DNA of 64,000 nt. Origin: Pseudobythopirellula maris (GTDB taxonomy: Bacteria > Planctomycetota > Planctomycetia > Pirellulales > Lacipirellulaceae). The position numbers and the translations under genes were made by a program. Each line of letters opens with the position of its first letter. Position 1 is the first letter of the stretch. Shown one piece after another: positions 42,787 to 50,845 of this stretch. The DNA lies in the NCBI RefSeq assembly GCF_007859945.1, contig NZ_SJPQ01000004.1:310001-374000 (forward strand). The letters run 5' to 3'. The notes below the pieces were generated by a model. That model did not search any database. It was not told where the DNA came from and was given only the letters and a program-made list of their open reading frames with translations.

Positions 42787-44901
42787 ATGCAAGATGAACC
42801 GTATGCAAGTCACCAGAACACTTCCGGCGCTGAGGCCGCGACAGGTCGTGGCTTGCACCTGCGGTGCCCGCACTGCCAGAACGCGATCGAGCTAGCGGCG
42901 GACGCGGAGCTGACGAGCGTCGCGTGTCCGTCGTGCGGCAGCGGCTTCAGCCTGGTCGGCGGCCCCAAGGGGGGGACGGTGGAGATCGCTACGGTCGCCC
43001 ACTTCAGGCTGACAGAGCGGGTCGGGATGGGCGCGTTTGGCTCGGTGTGGAAGGCGCACGACACGAAGCTTGACCGTACGGTGGCGGTGAAGATCCCCCG
43101 CCGTGGGCAATTCGACGAGAAGCAGGAGAAGGCGTTCGTCCGCGAAGCGCAGAACACCGCGCGGCTCAGCCACGCCGGCATCGTGCCGGTGTTTGAGGTG
43201 GGCAGAGACGGCGACCTGCTCTACATCGTCAGTGAGTTTGTCCGCGGCGTCACCCTCGCTGATCGGCTCAAGAACCAGCAGCCGACGCCCCGTGAGGCGG
43301 CCGAACTGGGCGTCAAGATCGCCCACGCCCTGCAGCACGCCCACGAACAGGGTGTCATTCACCGCGACCTGAAGCCGGGCAACGTCATGCTCGGCGACCA
43401 CGGCGAACCCCGGCTCATGGACTTCGGCCTCGCGAAACGCGACGCGGCCGAGATTACGGTTTCGATCGACGGCCACATCATCGGGACGCCGGCGTACATG
43501 GCGCCCGAGCAGGCGCGGGGCGAAGCGCAAGCCACCGACGCGCGGAGCGACGTCTACTCCCTCGGCGTGGTGCTCTACGAGTTGCTGACGGGGGAGCGGC
43601 CGTTCCGCGGCAGCGTCCGCATGCTGCTGCAGCAGGTGCTGGAAGACGATCCCCCCAGCCCCCGCAAGCTCAGGGCCACCGTCCCGCGTGACCTGGAGAC
43701 GATCTCCCTGAAGTGTCTGGAGAAGTCTCCGCAGCGGCGTTACCAATCGGCGACCGAGGTGGCCGACGAGCTGTCGCGGTGGCTGGACGGTAAGAGCGTC
43801 CTCGCACGCCCCACCCCACCGGTCCAGAGGGCCTGGCGTTGGTGCCGACGCAACCCGGCGCCGGCAGCCGCACTCCTCGCCTCCTCCGCCGCCTGCTTGC
43901 TCCTCATCGCCCTGCTGTTTGCCTACTCTAGACTTAATAACTTCAAAAAGATCGAGGACACCGCCGGGCTGCTCAAAGCGGATCCTGCCGAGGGCGTCCT
44001 AACGGTGGGGCGTCAGAAGGTCGCGATCGCTCCGAAGGTATTGGAGACGCCCAGCGTCATTGCTAGCTCCCCCTTAGACGGGCTCGATGAGGTCTGGTTC
44101 CCGAATTCAGGTCCTTCAGGAAGCCCGCCCTTCCGACAACTTTTCCGAAAAGATCCGCCGTCTACTTTTACGCTCAATCGCGACACAGCACTCGGCCGCG
44201 AAGCCTTTCATTGGGCGACGCCGCCTCGAGGCGATGGGGCAATTTACTTGGCTTCAGACAAGAGCTTGATCCGATGCTACGATCGTAGTAGCGGAGAATT
44301 GAAATGGGCGGTTGGGCGCGGATGGAGAGCCAGCGGCGAAGGCGAGCTACCCCGCCCGTGGATCCATGGGATAACGCTGGATCAACGCCGAGGCACTCTG
44401 GTATGCGCCGGCTGTGGCCTAACCATCAAACCGCTTCAGTTTGAAGTCGCCATCTGGTGGATTAGAGCTAGCGATGGCCAGGTGCAGGGGGTGCTGAAGC
44501 TGCCAGAGATCACGAATATCGAGGCTATTGGTTGGAGTGAATCCGCTGACCGTTTGATTGCAATCGGCTTAAGGGAGGGTAGTATCCACGCCTACGCTAT
44601 CGGTGGGGAGACGCATGAGGTGACCATGGCGAGGCATTTTGAAGATGCCGTGGACCTGCACGAGAATATTGGCGGCTACCCCATGCTGGTCCAAGAAGGA
44701 AACATGATGTTGCTTGTGGGTTACAGACCGGGCAAAACTACCCCAGTTATTTCGAAAGAAGGGCTGCGGTGGGACTCGAATAAACCCTATTGGCGACGGC
44801 TCGCCGTAATCGATCCGTTAACCCTCAATGTCACTCTTGTCGACTCAGGATCCTATCAGCGAGAGCCCTCTGAGAAGGCGTACGGTGTTAGGTTAGAGTA
44901 G
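42787..44901 (+). CDS. Ser/Thr protein kinase with a different sensor domain (copy 2)
   Basis: 704 residues. It begins with a short unique N-terminus (about 15 residues), then zinc ribbon (from Cys27), kinase domain (Lys102, catalytic Asp194) and membrane helix (about 359-378) identical to copy 1. The sensor domain after the helix is related to that of copy 1 but clearly diverged (shared pattern WWxRxSDGxxQxVxxLPxITNxxAIGW). There is no sigma factor gene of its own. It looks like a duplication in which the kinase part was kept identical while the sensors drifted or were replaced. Confidence 0.88.
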   Translation: MQDEPYASHQNTSGAEAATGRGLHLRCPHCQNAIELAADAELTSVACPSCGSGFSLVGGPKGGTVEIATVAHFRLTERVGMGAFGSVWKAHDTKLDRTVAVKIPRRGQFDEKQEKAFVREAQNTARLSHAGIVPVFEVGRDGDLLYIVSEFVRGVTLADRLKNQQPTPREAAELGVKIAHALQHAHEQGVIHRDLKPGNVMLGDHGEPRLMDFGLAKRDAAEITVSIDGHIIGTPAYMAPEQARGEAQATDARSDVYSLGVVLYELLTGERPFRGSVRMLLQQVLEDDPPSPRKLRATVPRDLETISLKCLEKSPQRRYQSATEVADELSRWLDGKSVLARPTPPVQRAWRWCRRNPAPAAALLASSAACLLLIALLFAYSRLNNFKKIEDTAGLLKADPAEGVLTVGRQKVAIAPKVLETPSVIASSPLDGLDEVWFPNSGPSGSPPFRQLFRKDPPSTFTLNRDTALGREAFHWATPPRGDGAIYLASDKSLIRCYDRSSGELKWAVGRGWRASGEGELPRPWIHGITLDQRRGTLVCAGCGLTIKPLQFEVAIWWIRASDGQVQGVLKLPEITNIEAIGWSESADRLIAIGLREGSIHAYAIGGETHEVTMARHFEDAVDLHENIGGYPMLVQEGNMMLLVGYRPGKTTPVISKEGLRWDSNKPYWRRLAVIDPLTLNVTLVDSGSYQREPSEKAYGVRLE
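42828..43914 (+). repeat. 1.09-kb direct repeat, copy 2
   Basis: Second copy of the segment at 40615-41701. Recombination between the copies would delete 2213 bases and leave one kinase carrying the N-terminus of copy 1 with the sensor of copy 2, in frame. Confidence 0.85.
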
Positions 44902-44998
44902 CTGACATCGATAGTTCGACCCCCAGGCTTTCTTGGGGCCCCGATCGAAGGCAGCGCCCTTGGCACAATTGCCCCTCAAGAGATCCATTCGGGGGCGG

Positions 44999-46012
44999 TC
45001 ATGGTCGCATTCCAGGAGCTTTGCCCCTCATAGCCTGGTTGAAGGATGTCGATTCGACAGCCACACGGTTCCAGTCGTACCCCCGTATTTGCGGGCGGTC
45101 ATCGACGAACAAGAGGTCCACACGTCCTACCGCGTTCACAATCTCTTCGAGTTTGGCAGTGAGAGCATCCCCTGCGATGTCGTTGTCGAAAGCCGACACG
45201 ATCTGGGCCCCCTCTTTCATTTCCCCGATCGCAGTACGGATCAGCTTTGGCTGCGCGGCGTTCATCTGGCCGCTGAGCGAGGCCACCCGCACCCCCTCCT
45301 CGCCCCGCACGGCTAGGTACGAGAGGGCGTCGAGACCGCTCTCGGCAAACGCCAACACCTTGTCCTCGGGCGTGCCCGCCGAGGTCCAAAGCCCTTTCTT
45401 GCCCCCCTTGGAGAAGAGGTTCACGCCACGCCCTTTGATCTCGTAACCAGTGACGGCGTGCTCAGGGCTGTCGAAGGCGTCGGCCGTCCCCCAGTGGGGC
45501 AGGACGATCGACCCGCGACGCGGGCAGCAACGGACGCGCCCCCGTAAACGCTCGCCTCTCAGCAGCGACATCGGGATCGCCCGCTCCTCGCACAGGTACG
45601 CAGGAGACGCCTCGATCGGTGCGAACCGTGCGTACCTCGCCTCCACCGCCATCGGGTCGGGCTCGCTGGCATTGTTCTCGGCCTGGGGAATCCCCGCTAG
45701 TCGCCGATCGAAGGCCGCCGCTGGCCCAGCCCCGAGAAACGGCCGCAGGATCTGACGGACACGGCCGAGGGAGCAGCCCGGCTCGATCACACGCTGGGCA
45801 AAATCGATGACGGTCCCGGCCGACGCCGGGTCGTTCACGCTAAAGTAGACAAACCGCCCGCCCCTCTGGCTGATCACGATCTTGTCCGCGCCGCTCCGCA
45901 TGAGCACCGAGGCGCGGGTCGATTTCTTGTTGTCCACCTCGTAGCCGTGGGCGCTGGCGATCACGCTCAGGTTGAGCGCCTTGAAGGCGTCGAGTTCCGA
46001 ATCACGGTCCAT
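44999..46012 (-). CDS. DUF3991/Toprim-domain plasmid-type protein
   Basis: 337 residues. The N-terminal half resembles DUF3991-type domains of plasmid and mobile-element proteins. The C-terminal half is Toprim-like: 'VLAFAESGLDALSYLAV' gives the conserved Glu and 'IVSAFDNDIAGDAL' the DxD. Toprim domains act in primases and topoisomerases, so it may help prime or process transferred DNA. Its start overlaps the end of the next minus-strand gene by eleven bases. Confidence 0.78.
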   Translation of the reverse strand: MDRDSELDAFKALNLSVIASAHGYEVDNKKSTRASVLMRSGADKIVISQRGGRFVYFSVNDPASAGTVIDFAQRVIEPGCSLGRVRQILRPFLGAGPAAAFDRRLAGIPQAENNASEPDPMAVEARYARFAPIEASPAYLCEERAIPMSLLRGERLRGRVRCCPRRGSIVLPHWGTADAFDSPEHAVTGYEIKGRGVNLFSKGGKKGLWTSAGTPEDKVLAFAESGLDALSYLAVRGEEGVRVASLSGQMNAAQPKLIRTAIGEMKEGAQIVSAFDNDIAGDALTAKLEEIVNAVGRVDLLFVDDRPQIRGYDWNRVAVESTSFNQAMRGKAPGMRP

Positions 46013-46583
46013 CCCTACTCCCTTTCTTCTTTCCCTTTCGCCCTAACATCCGCTGCCAGAACGTCTTGCTGCGTTCCTGGTGCAACGCCCGCCTGAGCTG
46101 CTTGATCTCTCGGTCGTGCCCCTCACGCAACTCCTTGATCTGCAATTCGGTCCGATTTGCGATCGACTTGCCCATCGCGTCGAGCGACTGCCGCCAATCA
46201 TCCCGCTCCGACGACTTTTGTTCAAGCAAAAGGGTCACCCGGTTCTGGCCGTCCTGGGCCTTGTCGAGTGCTTGCTGGAGGTGGTCGATCTGGGACTTGT
46301 ACTGGCTAATGAGCTGTTCGCGGACCGCGTCGATCGCGGCGTCGTTGGGGGGGGCTTTCGATTCGACACGGCCCGTTCCGGATTGCCGCCCCCTCTTCTG
46401 CTCTCGCTGGAAGTCGCACTCGTCGCCGTAGACCCGCATCAGCTCGCTGGCGTCGATCAACTTGTTGCCGTCGTTGTCCAGACCGTACGAGAGCTTGCTC
46501 GCCTTGAGGTGGCGGGCGATGGTGGCGCGGCTCTTGCCGGTGATCCGGCTGGCCGCGGAGATCGAGTATCGGGTGCTGGTCAA
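46002..46583 (-). CDS. HTH/coiled-coil protein resembling plasmid Exc1 entry-exclusion proteins
   Basis: About 193 residues if started at the TTG at 46583, just before the conserved 'YSISAASRITGKSRATIARHLK' helix-turn-helix. A longer open frame to 46907 has unlike composition and is probably not translated. After the HTH, 'LIDASELMRVYG' is followed by a long coiled coil (about 85-180) and the basic end 'KTFWQRMLGRKGKKKG'. HTH plus coiled coil ending in KTFWQ matches proteins annotated as entry exclusion protein 1 on mobilizable plasmids; whether it acts in exclusion or in KfrA-like DNA binding is open. The start is uncertain. Confidence 0.65.
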   Translation of the reverse strand: MTSTRYSISAASRITGKSRATIARHLKASKLSYGLDNDGNKLIDASELMRVYGDECDFQREQKRGRQSGTGRVESKAPPNDAAIDAVREQLISQYKSQIDHLQQALDKAQDGQNRVTLLLEQKSSERDDWRQSLDAMGKSIANRTELQIKELREGHDREIKQLRRALHQERSKTFWQRMLGRKGKKKGSRDGP

Positions 46584-47487
46584 CTGCCTCTGGGTCCCTG
46601 TGTGTGGTTGCGCCAATGGACACCCTACTACGACTCCGGCGGCGTGCGCAACCCTTTTCGTATCGGGCGATCCGGGGCGGCCGCTCGGCGGGCTGCGCAG
46701 GGCGCCCAGGCGGACTGAGGCGTCCAGGGTGCTGCACCGCGCAGAGTGGGCATGGGCGGTGAACAGGCGCGCCAACGCCCACCGGCCCGCCCCGAAAGCA
46801 TCGGTTTGCCGGCGGTTTCGCCGGTGGCCGGCCGGGCACGAGCAGGGCGCGGGCGGGTGCCCATGTTGCACCACGGCCGCCCCACTGGTCGCCCTCCGCG
46901 TGGGCATGGGCGCGACTGCCGCACGCTGGGTGGCGGCGGCCAGGGCGGGCAGGGGCGTCGTTCATGCGCGTGTCGCACGGTGGCCACCCGGCCGCTGCCC
47001 CTCGGAGCGCCGCGGACACGATTGGCTGGCCACGGATGAGACCGTCGAGCGGGCGGGGGTGTTCGGGTGCTCGTGTTGCAGCCCGTGCAGCTATTGCTTG
47101 ACATGCGCACTACGAATCGGCACTCTGCTAATCACCCCGTCCATTTTTCTCTGGGCGTTCTCGCCCCGCGGGGTCACTGCGTAGCCGCCTGACAATCGAC
47201 GGGCGGCGTCTCTACCGCTTTTCTTCAAAGCGTTCCGTTGCCCGATGAGCGGGCAAGGGAGTCTTACCACCGAACCCAAAGGAGGAGCGCCGCCCGAACA
47301 AGGCCATGCCAGAAAAGAAAAGCCGCCCGGGAAGGCGGCTTCGTAAGAACTTCTTGAGCGTGCGCTCGGTGACTGTGCAATTTCACCGTAGCGCTACCGA
47401 AGCAAGATTGCAACCACTTTCTGTGGCTCGCAACGGGTTCTTGCACAATTTTTTTCGGAGCCAGCGGAGGGCCGCTCATGAACCACA
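46584..47487. other. Noncoding stretch upstream of repC with repeats
   Basis: About 900 bases, with only shadow-like open frames. Contains two exact copies of GTGGGCATGGGCG (46746-46758 and 46900-46912, 154 bases apart), which could be binding sites for an initiator or partition protein. Toward repC there is a hairpin (47320-47341) with a U-tract on the minus strand. The AT-rich 47370-47460 part likely holds the repC promoter. Confidence 0.45.
47310..47341 (-). terminator. Minus-strand terminator-like hairpin upstream of repC
   Basis: AAGCCGCC (47320-47327) and GGCGGCTT (47334-47341) form a stem with a 6-base loop. Read on the minus strand, the stem is followed by a T-rich run (TTTCTTTTC, 47320 down to about 47311). 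No minus-strand gene lies to its right, so it would end an RNA antisense to the repC leader. Confidence 0.45.
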
Positions 47488-48804
47488 ATGCAGCACACAG
47501 AAACCCACGCCGACCAACCACCCTCCCATCCCTCTCCTTACCGCCCCGGCGGCGGCGGAGGCCGCGTCGCGTCGGACCGCTACCGACAGTCGCTTGAAGT
47601 CTGTGAGGCGTTCGCGGGGCTCGAGCCGGGCTTCGGGCGGTTCGACCTGTTGCTGCTGGTGAAGCGTGCCGGCCGCGACGCCGGCTTCACGCCCAAGATG
47701 ATCCAGCTCGTCGAGTACTACCTCACCGTGTTCACGCGGGACATCGATTGGGAGGAGGGGAGGCCGATCGTCTATCAATCGCTGTCCAAGACCGCGCTCG
47801 ACCTGGGCGTCTCCGAACGGCAAGTCCAGAAGCTTGAGAAGCAGCTCTTCGATTTGGGGGCGATCGGGTACGTGGACTCGGGGAACTGCAAGCGTTTCGG
47901 GCAGCGCGACCCGACGACGGGGGCCCTGCTTTGGGCGTTCGGTGTGGATTTGAGCCCGCTGGCCCATCTCCGTGCCGAACTCGAAGCGAAGCTTCACGAG
48001 AAGGAACTCTACAACCGTGCTTGGCACGAGACCAAGCGGCAGGTCTCTTGGAGCCGCCGGCAGATCCGTGCGCTGATGCTTGAGTGGCGAGAGGAAGAGG
48101 GGGTTCTGGCCGAGCAAGAGCCGTTCGAGCGGGCCTACCAAGGGATCGCGTTCCAGCTCCGCACCCACATCAGGCTCGAAGAGCTGCGAGCCCTGCTGAG
48201 GCGGCACAAGGCCCTGCTGAGCGAGTTGATGCTCGCCAGGGGAGTAGGGGACGCAGAACGCGAAGGGGCCTCCACACCCGATCCTGTTGCCACAACAACG
48301 CCCAAGGGTTCGTCCACGAGCGCCCGTTCGTGCGCCCACTACAACTACACCAATCAATCCTTCAATATCTGTAGGCGAGCCGCCGAAGGCTTTCAGGGAA
48401 GCGTAGCGGCGGGGCCGGCGCCCGAAGGACCGGTTTCCAGCTCGGGGGCCGAGCATGTGACGCTTCGTCAGGTCGCGTCGATCGCCAGTGATCGGTTCCG
48501 CGGCCACCTGCCCATCCACCTGGGGTCGATGGGCTGGGCCGAAGTCGCTGAGGCTGCCGATCGCCTGCGGCGTGAATTGGGGGTCTCGCAGGCGAGTTGG
48601 GGCGAGGCTTGCGGCGTCCTCGGACGTTCAGGGGCGGCGATCTGCATGCTGGTCACGGACCGAGCGGCGCTGCGTGAGGAGGGGCCCGTGCGACAGCCGG
48701 CGGCCTATTTCCGCGGGATGGTCAACCGGGCGAGGGGGGGCGAGCTGCGGCTGCACGATTCGGTCTTCGGCTTGATCGCTCGCCAGGGGCCGGGCGCGGC
48801 ATGA
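47488..48804 (+). CDS. repC: RepC-type replication initiator
   Basis: 438 residues. The N-terminal part shows the RepC initiator pattern: 'CEAFAGLEPGFGRFDLLLLVKRAG', 'GFTPKMIQLVEYY', 'RPIVYQSLSKTALDLGVSERQVQKLEKQLF', and 'KRQVSWSRRQIRALM'. The C-terminal part matches the RepC C-domain ('AADRLRRELGVSQASWGEACGVLGRSGAAICMLVTDRAAL...VRQPAAYFRGMV'). RepC is the only initiator of repABC plasmids and binds oriV inside its own gene. An AT-rich island lies in the linker (48338-48373), a candidate oriV. No repA or repB is present in the window. Confidence 0.9.
   Translation: MQHTETHADQPPSHPSPYRPGGGGGRVASDRYRQSLEVCEAFAGLEPGFGRFDLLLLVKRAGRDAGFTPKMIQLVEYYLTVFTRDIDWEEGRPIVYQSLSKTALDLGVSERQVQKLEKQLFDLGAIGYVDSGNCKRFGQRDPTTGALLWAFGVDLSPLAHLRAELEAKLHEKELYNRAWHETKRQVSWSRRQIRALMLEWREEEGVLAEQEPFERAYQGIAFQLRTHIRLEELRALLRRHKALLSELMLARGVGDAEREGASTPDPVATTTPKGSSTSARSCAHYNYTNQSFNICRRAAEGFQGSVAAGPAPEGPVSSSGAEHVTLRQVASIASDRFRGHLPIHLGSMGWAEVAEAADRLRRELGVSQASWGEACGVLGRSGAAICMLVTDRAALREEGPVRQPAAYFRGMVNRARGGELRLHDSVFGLIARQGPGAA
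48338..48373. promoter_or_regulatory. AT-rich island inside repC, candidate oriV
   Basis: A short AT-rich stretch within an otherwise GC-rich gene, located in the linker between the N- and C-terminal RepC domains. In repABC plasmids oriV lies in an AT-rich central part of repC. This is an inference from composition and position. Confidence 0.4.
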
Positions 48805-49143
48805 GGCGAATCGCACCGCATGCCCGATCTGCCGCCGCTTGCCCGCTTTCATTCGCTTCCCAAATGCGATACCGCAGCAGGTTCGCCAAAGGTCTGTGGC
48901 CCGGAGGTCCGACCGGGTTGGGCCGTGCTCCGACGCTGAGGTCGGGACCACCGCCTGCAGTTTGGCAGGGATCGCAACCTCAGCGGTTGGTCCAACCGAC
49001 GCAGGTAACGCCCCCGCTCCTTTACGCATTATTCACGCCATTTTTCTCGGCGGCGCTACCCACGGGGGGGGGGGGCGCTTGGTTATACTCTCGGGGACCA
49101 TCAATCGGCTTAATCCACCACCCCGAACAGGAGCGTCTTCCCA
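48805..49143. other. Intergenic region with a 12-base G tract before the PEP-CTERM gene
   Basis: No gene supported. A run of twelve G (49064-49075) lies eight bases upstream of a -10-like TATACT (49084-49089). The ATG of the next gene is at 49144. The run could vary in length between cells or be a sequencing artefact. Confidence 0.5.
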
Positions 49144-50154
49144 ATGATCCGCACCTTGATCCTCGCCCTCCTGCTGGCCGCCGTGGCGGTGCTGCCGGCC
49201 TCAGGCAGCACGGTCTCTTTCGACTTCGCCCACGTCGGCAACGCCGGCAACGCCGGTGAACTCTCTGGCGCCGGCGCCGGCGGTGTCGGGCCCGACGCGA
49301 TCGTCGGCGCGGTCTCGTACAACTACGCGATCAGCACGACCGAAGTCACCAACGCCCAGTACGTGGAATTTCTCAATGCGGTCGCCGCGACCGACAGCTT
49401 CGGCGGCGACGACCCCACGCTCTACAACACCTTAATGGGCAGCATCGCCCGTGGCGGGATCACCCGCAGCGGCGCGCCGGGGAGCTACACCTACGCCACC
49501 AAGTCCAATATGGACAACAAGCCGGTGAACTACGTCTCGTTCTTCGACGCGATGCGGTTCACCAACTGGCTGCACAACGGACAAGGGAGCGGCGGCACGG
49601 AGACGGGCGCCTACACGATCGGCAGCGGCCTGGACGAGGTCCGCTCCGCAGACGCCAAGTTTTGGATCCCCAGCGAAGACGAGTGGTACAAGGCGGCCTA
49701 CCACGACGCCACCGCCGGCACGGCAGGCGTCTACTTTGACTACGCGACTGGCAGCGACAGCGTGCCAACCATCGCCATGGCCAACAGCGTGGGCGACATC
49801 ATCAACCCGGGCGCGGGAGTGGTGAACTACAGCCAGGGCGCTGACTGGAACGGACAGGACGGCAACGTGACGACAGTCGGCTCGGCGGGCCTTACTAGCG
49901 CGAGCCCCTACGGCACGTTCGATCAGAACGGCAACGTGTTTGAGTGGAACGAAGCGGTCATCAGTTCTTATTACCGCGTCTTGCGGGGTGGTTCGATGGT
50001 CGGCAACTCGATCTCCCTGCGGGCCGACACCCGGAGCATCCCCGTCCCCACGCTCGAGGACTACAGCTTTGGTTTTCGCGTGGCAACCGTCCCTGAGCCA
50101 AGTTCGTTGCTGATGGGGGCTTTGGCAGCCGTTGGGCTGATGAAGCGGAGGTGA
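49144..50154 (+). CDS. SUMF1-fold protein with signal peptide and PEP-CTERM anchor
   Basis: 336 residues: a signal peptide (to about 22), a Gly-rich stretch, a SUMF1/FGE-like domain ('TTEVTNAQYVEFLNAV', 'KPVNYVSFFDAMRFTNWL', 'FWIPSEDEWYKAAY', 'YGTFDQNGNVFEWNEAV', 'RVLRGGSM'), and a PEP-CTERM tail (VPEPSSLLMGALAAVGLMKRR). The protein has no cysteine at all, so it cannot act as a formylglycine-generating enzyme with the usual active-site Cys pair. It is probably an exported surface protein using the fold for binding. It lies inside the mobile element between repC and the integrase. Confidence 0.8.
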   Translation: MIRTLILALLLAAVAVLPASGSTVSFDFAHVGNAGNAGELSGAGAGGVGPDAIVGAVSYNYAISTTEVTNAQYVEFLNAVAATDSFGGDDPTLYNTLMGSIARGGITRSGAPGSYTYATKSNMDNKPVNYVSFFDAMRFTNWLHNGQGSGGTETGAYTIGSGLDEVRSADAKFWIPSEDEWYKAAYHDATAGTAGVYFDYATGSDSVPTIAMANSVGDIINPGAGVVNYSQGADWNGQDGNVTTVGSAGLTSASPYGTFDQNGNVFEWNEAVISSYYRVLRGGSMVGNSISLRADTRSIPVPTLEDYSFGFRVATVPEPSSLLMGALAAVGLMKRR

Positions 50155-50291
50155 GGTTAGGCTGCGTTTCTTAGCGAAGGGCCCTTGGTGCTCTAGCCCT
50201 CTTGCGCTTCACATTTTCGCCACGTAGCGTCACGTTGCGAAACCGCTGAGGTGTCTCTGCGAAAAGACTTGTCGTGCAATTAGGCAGGTTC

Positions 50292-50373
50292 CTAATCCGC
50301 CGAGGTTGCCTCACCCGAGGCGACTTATGGCTAGCCCCAACTCGCGTCGGTGCCCGTCACCTCAGCGGATTAG
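50292..50373. repeat. 15-base inverted repeat near the integrase
   Basis: CTAATCCGCCGAGGT (50292-50306) and ACCTCAGCGGATTAG (50359-50373) are inverted copies with one mismatch, 52 bases apart. A third related CCGCTGAGGT occurs at 50243-50252. They could be integrase arm sites or form a long stem in RNA or ssDNA. Confidence 0.5.
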
Positions 50374-50558
50374 TCGCTGCGCAAAACCGTCTATCAGCTG
50401 TGGTATTTGCGAGGCTGTTCTGGTCTTCGCTAAGTGCCATTCAATTGACCCCCCCTGGGAGAATTGGCCAAATCCGCCAGGACGACGCCTCCTTATGCAG
50501 CTACGTTCCCGTCGTAGGTCCACTTCCGGACCGCGTTCGCTCATCTTTCGATTAGAAT

Positions 50559-50599
50559 ACTAAAAAGACTACCGGCTAGAAGCCGGTAGTCTTTTTAGT
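50559..50599. terminator. Bidirectional terminator-like perfect hairpin
   Basis: Two perfect 19-base arms (50559-50577 and 50581-50599) with a 3-base loop AGA; the ends of the arms are A5/T5 runs, so it can stop transcription from either side. It would insulate the integrase (minus strand) from the genes to its left. Confidence 0.75.
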
Positions 50600-50832
50600 T
50601 CCCTGAGCGGCCTGCGTGCGAGCCGACTCGGGTATCCGTTGGTCCCCTCGGGATTGGTGGTTTTCAGGCCGAGCCGGCCATCGGTTGTCTCGACAAGCTG
50701 TTTATTGCGGACGCCTTGATAGAGGATCTTGGGCGCCGACAGGCTCTTCCCGCCGGATCGCAATCGGTCCTCGATCAGGCCGATCAGGTTCAAAGGGACT
50801 GGAACAAGTTTTCGACAGCAGGGCGGGGCCAT
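50569..50832 (-). CDS. Possible small protein after the integrase, doubtful
   Basis: An 87-codon open frame that begins 13 bases past the integrase stop and ends inside the strong hairpin. The middle reads plausibly as protein ('DRLRSGGKSLSAPKILYQGVRNKQLV'), but no ribosome site is visible. Could be a real small gene, a remnant, or chance. Low confidence. Confidence 0.25.
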   Translation of the reverse strand: MAPPCCRKLVPVPLNLIGLIEDRLRSGGKSLSAPKILYQGVRNKQLVETTDGRLGLKTTNPEGTNGYPSRLARRPLRELKRLPASSR

Positions 50833-50845
50833 AGGGAACTAAGGT

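Larger units (their letters stand above)
50155..50845. other. Repeat-rich region at the right end of the mobile element
   Basis: No confident gene. It holds a 15-base inverted repeat with one mismatch (50292-50306 and 50359-50373), a partial third copy CCGCTGAGGT (50243-50252), a small hairpin GCCTC/GAGGC (50308-50321), and a very strong hairpin at 50559-50599. Beyond that lies a possible small minus-strand ORF (50569-50832). Integrase arm-binding sites or a recombination directionality region would be expected here. Confidence 0.45.

Noticed and set aside
46462-47184. 240-codon plus-strand frame upstream of repC
   Set aside because: Arg/Ala/Cys-rich with no motif or ribosome site, in a region with repeats; treated as noncoding.
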